This document shows positions 7,633 through 18,495 of a DNA stretch of 64,000 nucleotides, piece by piece; the first letter of the stretch is position 1, and each line of letters opens with the position of its first letter. Source of the stretch: Oceanospirillaceae bacterium (lineage in GTDB: Bacteria > Pseudomonadota > Gammaproteobacteria > Pseudomonadales > Oceanobacteraceae); the NCBI GenBank assembly GCA_024234265.1, contig JACKOM010000008.1:62001-126000 (forward strand). The letters run 5' to 3'. The position numbers and the translations under genes are program-made. The notes under the pieces are model-generated. The model was not told the origin of the DNA, made no database searches, and saw only the letters and a list, made by a program, of their open reading frames with translations.

Positions 7633-8819
7633 TCAGATTAATTCAATCGCCATGGCAGTAGCTTCACCGCCACCGATGCACAGTGCAGCCACACCGCGTT
7701 TTTTGCCGTATTTTTTCAGTGCATAGGCCAGGGTAACCAGCAGACGGGAACCGGTAGAGCCGACAGGGTGACCCTGGGCGCAGGCACCGCCATGCACGTT
7801 TACTTTGTTGATATCCAGTTTCAGCTCGTCAACCGGCATCATGGTTACCATGGCAAAGGCTTCGTTGATTTCAAACAGATCAACCTCGTCTTTATTCCAG
7901 CCGGCTTTTTTCAGCACTTTTTCGATTGCGCCAACCGGTGCAATGGTGAATTCAGAAGGGTGCAGTGAGTTAGTGGCGTGGGCGACGATGCGCGCCAGAG
8001 GTTTAATGCCACGGGCTTCGGCTTCGGATTCACGCATCAGCACCAGTGCCGAAGCACCGTCAGAAATAGAGGATGCGTTCGCGGCAGTGATAGTGCCGTC
8101 TTTTTGAAGGCTGGGCGCAGGGTTGGGATTTTATCGATGTTGGCGTTGAATGGCTGCTCGTCATCCTGCACCAGTACTTCACCTTTACGGGTCACAACTT
8201 TAACCGGCACGATTTCGTCTTTCAGGGAGCCGTTTTCAATCGCCGCTTTGGCGCGGTTCAGGGACAGAATGGCGTATTCGTCCATTTTTTCACGGGTGTA
8301 ACCTTTCTGGTCAGCCACGTCCTGGGCGAAAGAGCCCATCAGACGGCCGGTTTCGGCATCCTGCAGACCATCCAGGAACATGTGGTCCATGGCCTGATCG
8401 CCGTGGCCCATGCGGTAACCTTTACGGGCGTTTAACAGCACGTAAGGTGCGTTAGACATGGACTCCATACCACCGGCAACCATGATGTCGTTGGTGCCTG
8501 CTTTGATTAAATCGTGGGCCAGCATAGTGGCCTTCATACCGGAACCACACAGTTTGTTAATAGTGGTGGCGCCGGTTGCATCCGGCAGGCCGGCAGAGCG
8601 CATTGCCTGGCGGGCAGGGCCCTGTTTCAGGCCAGCGGGTAATACGTTACCCATGATCACTTCCTGAATGTCTTCAGGTTTTAAACCGGCACGGGCAACG
8701 GCTTCTTTAATGGCTACCGCACCCAGCTCTACGGCAGGCACGTCGGCCAGACTACCCTGGAAACCACCCATAGGGGTGCGGGTACCACTGACAATTACTA
8801 CGGAATCTTGTTTGGACAT
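7633..8819 (-). pseudogene. Acetyl-CoA C-acetyltransferase (thiolase), one frameshift
   Basis: Thiolases join or cleave acetyl-CoA units in fatty-acid oxidation and acetoacetyl-CoA/PHA metabolism. The two frames together make a full ~395-residue enzyme: the active-site Cys motif NKLCGSGMKA, the His motif GGACAQGHPVGSTG, and the second Cys in AALCIGGGEATA near the C-terminus. The frame breaks at bases 8101-8105, where the coding strand reads TTC-AAAAA-GACGG. One more A would give FKKDGTITAANAS and restore the family sequence exactly. This single-base homopolymer loss may be a sequencing error; otherwise the gene is dead. The gene heads away from the lipase gene, with a shared 454-bp intergenic region. 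Confidence 0.88.
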
Positions 8820-9273
8820 ATGCTTCTCGCTTAATTGGAATCAGTTGCCGCCAGCGTGCGGCACATGGTTTTACAGTCTGGCCATTCCCGTGCGGGCATG
8901 GGGGCAGCATTGTAACTAAGCCCGGCGCTAAATGGGAGTTTTGTGCCACGCACTGCCCGCACATGTGGAAAATGGCCGTAAAGCATAAAAGTGTGTCGGG
9001 TTGCAAAACGTTACTAAGAACTTCTTGCTATAGATGCTCATATAACGATACTGGTCTGTTATTAGTGCGCTTGCTCTAGAGTTGGTACTCCTGTTTTCGT
9101 TTCAAACGCCCGTTTGCCTGCAAACGGCGGCAACACACTGAAAACAGAGGGGATTCATACTTTGGGGTGATCGTTTTGCCCTTGTGCTTGGCTATAGTCG
9201 GGCACATCTGGCAGAGGCATCATCCGATGCATGCAGTTTCAACAACATAACCATAAAAAGAGGTCACTCTCAT
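8820..9273. promoter_or_regulatory. Divergent intergenic region with PsrA-box-like palindromes
   Basis: No gene is visible in this 454-bp space between the divergent thiolase and lipase genes. At 9103-9116 it holds CAAAC-N4-GTTTG, matching the consensus described for the fatty-acid-responsive TetR regulator PsrA of Pseudomonas. This overlaps a perfect 8-bp-arm inverted repeat at 9110-9127 (ccgtttgc-ct-gcaaacgg). Control of a thiolase and a lipase by such a regulator would make sense, but no psrA gene is in the window. A ribosome-binding site (AAAGAGGT) sits just before the lipase ATG at 9274. Confidence 0.45.
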
Positions 9274-12192
9274 ATGTTGAAAAGGTCCCTGTTAAGCCTG
9301 TCTGTCGCGGCCATTATGGTCAGCACCAGCGGGTGTAAAATCAGCAGCGTGGAAGATAATAATGTCGTGGATACGCCTGCGGTAACCGGGTCCGGCGCTG
9401 AGAGCAACCCGGCTGTCTACCCTAAATTTGCACCTTTAAACGGCGTAGCTGTTGTGCAGTTTGGAAGTGATTTCATATTCAAGAAAGCTGTAGAATCTGA
9501 TGGGACTGCAGATACTGGTCTGGCGGGTACCTCTGCCGAGAATGCCATTACAAAAGCGATCGACGATCTGGATGGCTGGTCAACAACGGCTGCTATCGAC
9601 ATTCCATTTAATGATTCAATCGATCCGGACTCTATTTCCTCTTCTCTTCCGACTCAGAACGTATTTTTAATCAAACTTGCAGGTGGTGTTGGTAACAGTC
9701 AGGTTGACGCACTCGACTTTGCGCAAATTGGTGCTTTAGGTACCGGCGCCGTGGCTAGCCCCAATTTAACCGGTGGCGTTGATTACACCGCTGCTGTGAT
9801 CAGCATTGATGGTGGCACAAACAACGTGCTGCGCATTTATCCAAAAAAACCATTGGAAGCGCGTACTAAATACATAGTGGCGTTAACCAATGGCATAAAA
9901 GACAGCAATGAAGATGATGTAGTAGCTTCATCACAATACAACAGACTTGGTAAGTAATGCCCCATTTATCAGTAATAATGAAGCGTTGCCTCCTCTTCGT
10001 GCTCTGTTACAGGGCATGGAAAAGATGGTGAAAGGTTATTTTGCTGCTGTTGATGCAGCCACATCTGGTGCAACCAGTTATTCCTGCGGTTGATGTAACA
10101 CTGCAAAATCTGGATTTATCCGTTAATAACAATGTGGTGCTGACCGTGCATTTACTACCGCCAGGCACTACGTTGAAGATGCTGCTGGGTATACAACACC
10201 CTCAAACAGCCATCAATAGCTTTGTATCCGGTGCGGTAGTGAAGTCTGTTAAGGCGCAAGTGCGGCCTTGCTGCCGGTACATGCTCAACTTCTGCATGGG
10301 CGGCAATTGAGTCGGCGTTGCTGCTGCACCAAAGTATGCCTATTTCCGCTGCGCTGACTGGTGAAATTGCTGCACTAAAAGCGACGCATCGATGTATACA
10401 GCAATGCCAGTGCGCGTAACGTAACTCTGTTTGGTGCACTGAATGGTGAATTAATTCTGGATTCTGATAAGACGGCATCCGCTTACCAGGACAAACCTGG
10501 TGACCCAGGGTGCTATTACCCATGCCGTATTATCTGGCGACCCTGGTCAGTATGATCCGGATGCTGAAGATCAGGTTGCACAGATTACCGATGCTTTCTC
10601 AAGATTCAGAACACCACCTGGACTGCTGATGCAACTTTAGGCGCTGTGATTAAAGGTGTGTTAGGCACAGGTGAAACCTGATTCCAGGAACAAGCTGCGA
10701 TTGTGATTCCGCCAAAAGATGTGGATGGTGCAACTAACGTAAACCGTCGTTACCCATTTGCGCAGAAGACAGCCGATGTAACTGTGCCGGTGATTGTTCC
10801 TTTGCCAGATGAGACCACCCTTGCAGCATTAGATGCTGGTAAACGGGTGCGCCCTGCTAACGGTTGGCCATGATCGTGTATCGTGCACGGTATTTTTGGC
10901 TCACGTTGCCCATAGCTCGTACCTATGGCAAACGCGTTAGGTGCTGGTTGTATTGATTCTACAGGCCCTTCACTGAAAAACAGTTCAGTTCAAGGCTGTT
11001 TTGCAACAGTAGCTATCGATTTACCACTGCACGGTATTGCGCCGCTGCCCCATGGTGATGGCACTGCAGATCCGTTTGCATGCCTGTCTTGGTTGATAGC
11101 GCGACCATGGAAACACTGTTTAACGGATCATTCCCAACCCTGTCAGAGCGTCACTGCCAAGTTTATTGCCGCGGATGCAGAGAACACTGCTAAAGCGGAC
11201 CCTAATCTGTGTGGACTAATGACTCTGAAACAGAGGCGGATGGTTGCGTTTCAGGTTATTCCGGGTTCCATGTTTATCAACGTCAGTAACTTCCAGGTAT
11301 CCCGTGACAATATGCGTCAGGCGGTGATGGATTTATCTCAACCTCATGGCGAGTCTGAGCAAGTTTGATCTGGATGAAGACGGCGATCACGACCTGCCGG
11401 TGACAAGCTGTTCGATACCAGCAAAGTGTATTTTATGGGTCACTCACTGGGTGGCATAGTGGGCACCACATTTATGAGTGTGGTATAACCATGGTGCAAG
11501 CAGGTTATGGGTTGCCAGCAATTCAGGCCGCAGCCCTGATCAGGCCCCAGCCAGAACATTACCCGCTTACTGGAAAATTCACCTTCTATCGGTGCAACCG
11601 AGGGTGGTTTGCTGGATAAAATTGAAGCCGGATCTAAGGGTAAAGTGAAACAAGGTGAACGCGATTATGAGGCCTATTTCAATGATTGCAGGCCACCATT
11701 GATTCAATTGACCCAATTAACTATGCATCAATGTTGAAACTGCAAGCCAAACCACTGATGGTGTATGAAATTGTGGGTAATGGCAGTACAACTGTCTTTC
11801 CGATCAGACTATCCCTGGGGTTCCGCTTACTGCGAAACCGATGAGCTGGTTGCTGGTGCCTGTATCTGGACCATGCGTATTGCTGAAAACAATTACCTGG
11901 CCGGTACCGAGCCGTTGATTAAACAACTGAACCTGACTGCCTATACCAGGTGCTGATCCTCTGAAAACTAACGGGGTTCAGCAGTCCGTGATGTGTGGTG
12001 CGTTTTAATGCGGGTATTTAGTCACCACTAACATACCTTCAACTGATGCGAACGGTAATCTGGTGTTTGGTGAATATGATGACTCAGCTTGCCACTTTCT
12101 TTGCAAGCAACGGCCTGCAGGTTCCTGTGGGGACTTACAACAGTAATGCTGGTACCGCTGTTATCAGCACCACTGATCCCCTCAATCCTTAA
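9274..12192 (+). pseudogene. VolA/Pla-type extracellular lipase lipoprotein, many frameshifts
   Basis: The first 228 codons are open and show a lipoprotein signal (lipobox STSGC) followed by the N-terminal domain of the bacterial virulence-factor lipase family (LNGVAVVQFGSDFIF, IDIPFNDSIDPDS, LTNGIKDSNEDDV). From 9950 onward the frame changes repeatedly. Fragments can still be read: SNAPFISNNEALPPLRALLQGMEK in another frame from about 9950, IDLPLHGIAPLPHGDG near 11015, and the serine-hydrolase elbow GHSLGG near 11440. The last fragment ends at TAA 12190. Such lipoproteins release fatty acids from phospholipids or lysolipids at the cell surface. Both insertions and deletions occur, so this is either a decayed gene or poor sequence. 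It precedes DUF1302/DUF1329 genes. Confidence 0.8.
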
Positions 12193-12221
12193 TGAGAATA
12201 AGAATATAAATGGAGCGACAT

Positions 12222-14155
12222 ATGACATTGAAAAACGCTTTCAAAAAATTACCGCTGGCGGCCGTGGTGGCCGCCGCAGCGGGCTCGGCCAACGCGGTTG
12301 AATTCAGTATGTTTGGTATTGAAGGTCAGTTCGATAATACCATCAGTTATGGTGCCGGCTGGCGTGCAGAAGATCCGGACCGTGGTCAGGTTGCCAAATA
12401 CGGCACCTCCGATCTGGTAGACGGTGGCGGTAAGGCCTCTACTTACAACTACGATGACGGCACCCTGAACTATGAAAAGGGCAAGCTGTATACCAACGTA
12501 CTCAAATGGTCCGGTGATTTATCCCTGACCTATGATAACTACGGTGCGTTTGTCCGTGGCCGTGCTTATTATGATTCTGCCCTGATGGATGACGAACGTC
12601 CCTGGAAAGAACTGAATCAGGCCTCTAAAGACGCCGCCGGTAAAGGCGCTGAACTCATGGATGCCTTTGTGTATGCCAATTATGAGTTTGGTGATACCCC
12701 TGTGAGTCTGCGTTTTGGTCGTCAGGTACTGAGCTGGGGTGAGTCCACCTTTATTCAGGGTGGTATCAACAGCATCAACCCCATCGATGCTTCTGCCGCG
12801 CGTAAACCCGGTGTAGAAGTTAAAGAGGTATTGCTGCCGGTGAATATGGCCTACGGCTCCATCGGTATTACCGATGCAGTGTCCCTGGAAGCCTTCTACC
12901 AGATTGGGTGGGAAGCAACCCGTTCTGACCCTTGTGGCACTTTCTACTCTACAGTGGACTTTGTGGCCGATGGTTGTGGCCCGATTATTCTGGCTAACCC
13001 AAATCCATCATCGCCTTTGTCGGAAGAAGAAATTCTGGCTGGTCGTGATGCTGAAATTGCTGCCGGTGTGCCATTAGCTGATCGTAAGTATCCAGTTGCG
13101 GAGCGTAATAGCGACGTTAAACCAGAGTCGGAAAATCAGTTTGGTTTGGCTTTACGTTGGTACTCAGAAGCCCTGGGTGATACCGAGTTTGGTCTTTACC
13201 ACATGAACCTGCACAGTCGTGTACCTTATATCGTGGGTAATGTGGCTAACCCATATGTAGCCGGAACCGATGTGGCGACTAACCTGATAACACTGCAAGT
13301 GCATACCCTGTTTATCAGATCGGTTACCCTGAAGATATCAAACTGACCGGTATCAGCTTTAACCGCAGTACCGAAGGCGGATGGTCCGTGGGTGGTGAGA
13401 TTAGCGTGAAGCAGGATATGCCAATTTCCTGGAACGCATTTGAAGTTCTATATGCTTCCACCCTATCACCAAGCAGCAAACTGTTCCAAATGCGTGCTGC
13501 TGAAGCACTTGGCAGTTTTGACCCAACTGACAGTGCGCAGGTGCTAGCGGCTAGACAGGCACTTGCCGGTGAATATTTTGAAGGTTTTGACCGCTTTGAC
13601 GTATGGCAGGCGCAAATGACCTTTATTAAGTTCGTTGACCAGGTGATGGGTGCGAGCCGTTTAAGTCTGATCACCGAAGTGGGTGCTACTTACGTACCTG
13701 ATCTGCCAGGTCTGGATGAAGCCCGTTATGGTCGTTCCGGTGCCTATGGCATCGGTGCTGACGATACCCAGGTTGCTTCCAGCTTCGATACTAACGGTGA
13801 TCCTGCCACTTATTACTCCTGTGAGACACTGAACGAAAACCCAGATTATTGTACTAAAGAGGGCTTCACCACTAAGTTGTCCGGTGGTATCCGTCTGCGT
13901 GCAACACTGGATTACAACAACGCTCTGTTCGGTGCGAACCTGCAGCCAACCCTGGCTATCGGTTATGACCGTGGTAATGCACCAGAGCCAGGCGGCCAGT
14001 TCATTGATCAACGTGTACAGGGCAGTGTAGGTCTCAACTTTGAGTACCTGAACACATACTCCGGTGGTATTGCTTACACCATGTATGACGGCACTGAGTA
14101 CGATCCTCTGAAGGACCGTGATAACTACTCACTGAACCTGAAAGTAACTTTCTAA
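12222..14155 (+). pseudogene. DUF1302 family outer-membrane protein, one frameshift
   Basis: The protein has a Sec signal peptide (LPLAAVVAAAAGSANA) and the DUF1302 pattern: FDNTISYGAGWR near the start, LRFGRQVLSWGEST in the middle, and a porin-like beta-rich C-terminus ending in LNLKVTF. ATG 12222 has GGAG upstream. The frame is lost at 13283-13284, where two Cs stand; one extra C gives TNPDNTASAYPVYQIGYPEDIK and joins the two halves into about 644 aa. Members are usually coupled to DUF1329 genes, as here, and are linked to handling of hydrophobic compounds at the outer membrane; the exact role is unsettled. The shift may be a homopolymer error. Confidence 0.85.
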
Positions 14156-14210
14156 CTGCTAGACTCAGGATTTAAGTGTCTGGGATAAATGAATAATTGA
14201 GGATGCGTGA

Positions 14211-15575
14211 ATGTTGAATAAGAAAAACCTATTCGTCACCAGCGCCCTTGCTCTGACTTTTGCTGCCAGCTCCGCGCTGGCAGCAGTAAGTGCAGATCAG
14301 GCTGCGCGTCTGGGTAAAGATCTGACTCCGCTGGGGGCTGAAAAAGCCGGTGCCGGTGCCATTCCTGCATGGACTGGCCCATTAGCTGCACCCGCTGGTT
14401 TTAAAGCTGGCCAGAAATACGTTGATCCATTCCCGGCTGAAAAGGCCAAGTTTGTGATCACTGCGGAAAACGTTGAGCAATACAAAGCCAACCTGACAGA
14501 TGGTCAGCTGGCTATGTTCAAAAAATATCCGAAAACTTACCGGATTCCGGTATTTGAAACCCACCGTACTGCCGGTTATCCGGAAGAGATTAACAAGGCT
14601 ACCGCTGAAAACGCTGCCAAAACCAAGTTAATCAGCGGCGGCAACGGCATGGCGAACTATGAACAGGGCATTCCTTTCCCAATCCCTGCGGATGGTCTTG
14701 AAGTTGTCTGGAACCACATTGTGCGTTACCGCGGCGGCAGTGTTTCCCGGGTTGTGGGTCAGGTAACACCAACGCCGGACGGTGCTTATTCATTGGTTAA
14801 GTTCCAGGATGAGTTCACCTTTAAAAACAAACTGGCGGATTACAACCCTGCCACCATGAAGGACAACAACATTCTGTTTTATTTCAAACAGGACGTAATT
14901 TCTCCTGCCCGTCTGGCGGGCAACGTGCTGCTGGTGCATGAAACCCTTGATCAGGTAAAAGAACCACGTAAAGCCTGGATTTATAACGCAGGTCAGCGTC
15001 GTGTACGCCGCGCGCCTCAGGTTGCTTACGATGGTCCAGGTACTGCCTCTGATGGTATGCGTACTTCTGATAACTTCGATATGTATAACGGTTCCCCGGA
15101 CCGCTATAACTGGAAGTTAATTGGCAAAAAAGAAATTTATGTGCCTTACAACTCCTACCGTCTGAAAAACGACAAGCTGAAATATGATGATATCGTCAAA
15201 GCGGGTCACATCAATCAGGATTACACACGTTATGAATTACACCGTGTGTGGCAGATTGAAGGCACTCTGAAAGACGGCCAGCGTCATATTTACGCAAAAC
15301 GCACCATGTATATCGATGAAGATTCATGGCAAGCGGTTGAGATTGATCACTATGACGGCCGTGGTCAGTTATGGCGTGTGGCGGAAGCCCACAGCATGTT
15401 CTTCTATGACGTGAAAGTACCATGGTACGCTCTTGAAACCTTGTACGACCTGCAGTCTGGTCGTTACCTGGCCCTGGGTCTGGATAATGAAGAGCCTGTA
15501 TCCTACAACTTTGGTTTTGAACGCCGTGAGGCTGACTACACGCCTAACGCTTTACGCCGTGATGGTGTGCGTTAA
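14211..15575 (+). CDS. DUF1329 family secreted protein
   Basis: This 454-residue protein has a clear Sec signal peptide (MLNKKNLFVTSALALTFAASSALA) and then the DUF1329 hallmarks: ARLGKDLTPLGAEKAGAG at the mature start, IPFPIPADGLEVVWNH, RRVRRAPQVAYDGP and TMYIDEDSWQAVEIDHYD. The fold is thought to be related to LolA/LolB-like lipid-binding barrels. It follows the DUF1302 gene by 55 bp and the two are almost always paired, so a shared role with the upstream lipase in lipid uptake or processing is likely. The gene is intact, in contrast to its three upstream neighbours. An 11-bp GC-rich hairpin follows. Confidence 0.9.
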   Translation: MLNKKNLFVTSALALTFAASSALAAVSADQAARLGKDLTPLGAEKAGAGAIPAWTGPLAAPAGFKAGQKYVDPFPAEKAKFVITAENVEQYKANLTDGQLAMFKKYPKTYRIPVFETHRTAGYPEEINKATAENAAKTKLISGGNGMANYEQGIPFPIPADGLEVVWNHIVRYRGGSVSRVVGQVTPTPDGAYSLVKFQDEFTFKNKLADYNPATMKDNNILFYFKQDVISPARLAGNVLLVHETLDQVKEPRKAWIYNAGQRRVRRAPQVAYDGPGTASDGMRTSDNFDMYNGSPDRYNWKLIGKKEIYVPYNSYRLKNDKLKYDDIVKAGHINQDYTRYELHRVWQIEGTLKDGQRHIYAKRTMYIDEDSWQAVEIDHYDGRGQLWRVAEAHSMFFYDVKVPWYALETLYDLQSGRYLALGLDNEEPVSYNFGFERREADYTPNALRRDGVR

Positions 15576-15598
15576 TTTCAGACTGACGTCTGTAGTCT

Positions 15599-15628
15599 AA
15601 AAGCGGGGGCCTCTGGCCCCCGCTTGCA
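15599..15628 (+). terminator. Hairpin after the DUF1329 gene
   Basis: A perfect 11-bp stem (aagcgggggcc / ggcccccgctt) with a 3-nt loop ends the lipase-DUF1302-DUF1329 unit. The T-run after it is weak (gcattt), so termination may be partial. Confidence 0.7.
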
Positions 15629-15720
15629 TTTCCGGCCTATCTGTATCTTAATGCAGCTCTCAGTCATCCTTAGGGATGAGTCCATCCTGGTCAATAAAAA
15701 CAAAATTCAGGAGCGAGCTG

Positions 15721-18423
15721 GTGCCATCATCGATAGAAGAAGCGGTGGTCAAAACCCTGCCCAATGGTTTGGCACGGGTGCTGGCAATGAAAATTCGTCT
15801 GCCCGATTTACCCCGTGTGTATCTGAAACGTGAAGCTTTGTCTGCCCATCTGGCAGATTGTTCGGGGCGCAGTATGATTCGCCTGGTATGTGCCGCCCCC
15901 GGATATGGTAAATCAACCACTGTGGCTGCCTGGTGTTTGCAGCAGCGACATGAAAAAAATGCTCACATCGCGTGGCTGACGTTGGATGCTAAAGAAAATG
16001 AGTTGGGGCGGTTTTTATTGTATTTGGTTTCGAGTCTTAATCAGGCTTGCCCCTCTGTTGGTATCAGAAGCAGTGAATATTTAAGCGACGGTGAGCCGGA
16101 GCCTTTATTGGCGGCATTGCTGGCGGAACTGCAAGCCCTTGGACATCCTCTGATTCTGGTATTGGACGAATGCCAGCATATTGAAAACCCCCAGGTTTGG
16201 GCGTTTTTAGAACGCTTAATCAGTTACAGGGGCGATAACCTGCATCTGGTGTTAATCAGTAGCCGTGATATTCCATTGCCGCTTGCTAAACAACAGGTGG
16301 TTGGTCAGTTAATTTATACCGATGAAGCGCAGCTTGCGTATTCCTCCGCAGAAGTGCTCAGCTGGTGTGCCATGCACCATTGGTTGTCGGGGCAATTAGC
16401 TATCAGTAAAAAAGTTGCTGAAATTACCCTGGGATGGCCGCTTGGTCTGGAGTTATTAAAAAATAATTCCGGGGCAGATGATCTTATCAATAATGTTTAT
16501 GCACCTCAGGTTCGCCAGTATTTTCAGCAGGAATGGCAATCAGCCGTGACAGCTGAGGATTTACAGTTGTTATATGTGATCGCGGCTTTGCACAATGTGT
16601 GTGTACCATTATTAAATCATGTGCTTGATGGGGATATATCTCAATCCAGCATAGATAATCTCTGTCGTCAGCATCACCTGTTATTCAGGCGTCAGGACAA
16701 ACCTGGCTGGTATTATTTACACCCCCAATTGCAGGCATATTTATTAAGTGAGCGTGAAGTTGATAAAGCGCTGTTAATGCGCGCCTGCACTTGGTTGGCC
16801 TCCCACCATGAAGCGAATAAAGCCGTTGAAATATGTCTCAAAGCAGGTGAATCAATTCTGGCTGCTCAATATGTCGAGCAATCTGCAGAGGCGATAGTTG
16901 CTGAACAGGATATAGCAAAATTACTCGTGTGGTATAAACAATTACCACCGGAATTAATGACATCATCTCCACGTTTAATCATTATTTTTGGTTGGACACT
17001 TGCTTTGGCTTTGCAGCTGGATGATGCCGAGCGTTTAATTGCACAAATGGACCGTTACATTCAACGTCCTGAATTTATATACTCAGAAGAACTTGCCGGG
17101 CAACTATTGGCCATCCGGGGTTATATTGCCCGCGCCCGTGGTAACTTGGAAAATGCCCGCTCGTTATGCTCCCAAGCCCTGACAAAGTTGCCCCCCAATA
17201 AACATGAAGTTTTAGTGTTATGTCATCTGACACTCTCTAATACACTCATGACATTAAGTGATATTGATGCCGCCCGACAACATAACCGCAGTGCATCGGA
17301 AATTGCCCGCGCCAATGGCAATGTGCACCTTGAAATGCTGATGCTGCATGATCTGGCGCGCATTGAGCAGGTGAAGGGTAATCTCAACCTGGTGGACAAA
17401 ATGCTGGAAGAAGGCCTTCGCCTCGCCAGTCATTTACCTAAGCCTGACAGGGCAGCAGCCTATGGTCGTTTGCTGATGTACAAAGGTTACATGCGCTGGT
17501 TACGTAATGACGGTGCTGAGGCACTGTTATTAATTGAGCAGGGCATTGCGGTTGCAACGAACTGCCACGACGGTTATTGCTTGTTTGGTTATGTGTTGTT
17601 ATCCAATTTGTTGCGCTTCCAGAAAAAAACCGAAGCTGCTTATGATGCGTTAAATAAAGCTGAGCGCCAATTGCAACAATGGAAAGTGCCGAATTTTATT
17701 TACCACCCGTGGCTTTCCACCATGCGCGCTAATTTATTAATTGACGAAAATAAATTAGATAACGCCATGGATAACTTAAATGGTCTCTATCAGCTTGCGC
17801 AGCAAAACCCTTATTTGGTTGCGCCGGAATATTTCCCCCACCTGCGTGGCATTATTGACGTATTTTATGTGCGTGCTAAGGCCTATGCCGGTGAACCTAA
17901 AGAAGCGTTACGCATACTGGATAAACGTATTAATGATTCTGCGTCCTACAGACAGGGTTTTAATTCGGTCATGGTATTGCTGATGCGTGCCCTTATTCGC
18001 CATCAGTTAGGAATGACGGACGAAGCGATGAAAGACTTCAAACAATGCCTGCAATTTGCCGAAAAAGATCAGTGCATTATGCCGTTCATCGAATATGGCG
18101 CGGGTATGTCTGCCTTGTATCACCAGTTGCCGTCGCAACTGAAACAAAAGCCATTTGTTGAAGCCGTGTTAAGCCATATACAGCGTGGTGACAGTGACGA
18201 GAAAAACCAAGCGTTTGCATTGGTTAAAACGGCCATCAGCAGCCGCGAACTCGGGGTGCTGAAGTTAATTGCCCAGGGGCTTTCCAACCAGGAAATTGCC
18301 GAGCAGTTGTTCATATCCCTGCACACGGTTAAAACCCATGCGCGCCGCTTAAACAGTAAACTCAACGTAAAAAGCCGTACCCAGGCGATTATCAAGGCTC
18401 GGGAGCTGGGCCTGCTGAACTGA
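15721..18423 (+). CDS. MalT-like LuxR-family ATP-dependent transcriptional activator
   Basis: This is a large (900 aa) STAND-type regulator. A P-loop APGYGKST lies at about residues 59-66, with a Walker B LVLDECQHIE near residue 155. A long middle part is built of TPR-like helices, and a C-terminal LuxR helix-turn-helix (ELGVLKLIAQGLSNQEIAEQL, then HTVKTHARRLNSKL) lies at about residues 840-900. The frame is open from ATG 15676, but AGGAG stands 7 nt before GTG 15721, which I take as the start. Such proteins bind a small inducer and ATP before activating transcription. Its place directly after the DUF1302/DUF1329 genes suggests it controls them. Confidence 0.88.
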   Translation: MPSSIEEAVVKTLPNGLARVLAMKIRLPDLPRVYLKREALSAHLADCSGRSMIRLVCAAPGYGKSTTVAAWCLQQRHEKNAHIAWLTLDAKENELGRFLLYLVSSLNQACPSVGIRSSEYLSDGEPEPLLAALLAELQALGHPLILVLDECQHIENPQVWAFLERLISYRGDNLHLVLISSRDIPLPLAKQQVVGQLIYTDEAQLAYSSAEVLSWCAMHHWLSGQLAISKKVAEITLGWPLGLELLKNNSGADDLINNVYAPQVRQYFQQEWQSAVTAEDLQLLYVIAALHNVCVPLLNHVLDGDISQSSIDNLCRQHHLLFRRQDKPGWYYLHPQLQAYLLSEREVDKALLMRACTWLASHHEANKAVEICLKAGESILAAQYVEQSAEAIVAEQDIAKLLVWYKQLPPELMTSSPRLIIIFGWTLALALQLDDAERLIAQMDRYIQRPEFIYSEELAGQLLAIRGYIARARGNLENARSLCSQALTKLPPNKHEVLVLCHLTLSNTLMTLSDIDAARQHNRSASEIARANGNVHLEMLMLHDLARIEQVKGNLNLVDKMLEEGLRLASHLPKPDRAAAYGRLLMYKGYMRWLRNDGAEALLLIEQGIAVATNCHDGYCLFGYVLLSNLLRFQKKTEAAYDALNKAERQLQQWKVPNFIYHPWLSTMRANLLIDENKLDNAMDNLNGLYQLAQQNPYLVAPEYFPHLRGIIDVFYVRAKAYAGEPKEALRILDKRINDSASYRQGFNSVMVLLMRALIRHQLGMTDEAMKDFKQCLQFAEKDQCIMPFIEYGAGMSALYHQLPSQLKQKPFVEAVLSHIQRGDSDEKNQAFALVKTAISSRELGVLKLIAQGLSNQEIAEQLFISLHTVKTHARRLNSKLNVKSRTQAIIKARELGLLN

Positions 18424-18448
18424 GGCGTAGTGCGAATTGCTCAACCTG

Positions 18449-18480
18449 CAGGACTGTACTAAACCTTTAGTACAGTCCTG
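18449..18480. promoter_or_regulatory. Perfect 32-bp palindrome (15-bp arms)
   Basis: The arms caggactgtactaaa and tttagtacagtcctg are exact complements around a CC loop, in the 72-bp gap between the LuxR gene and the pseudo-receiver gene. No T-run follows, so it is a weak terminator candidate. It could be an operator for a dimeric protein or a transcript-stabilising hairpin, and it ends 15 bp before the GTG start of the next gene. Confidence 0.55.
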
Positions 18481-18495
18481 CTTGAGTGGATTCCC

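Noticed and set aside
10041..11956. Several independent small genes
   Set aside because: The short open frames between 10041 and 11956 are fragments of one frameshifted lipase gene, shown by the lipase motifs found in different frames.
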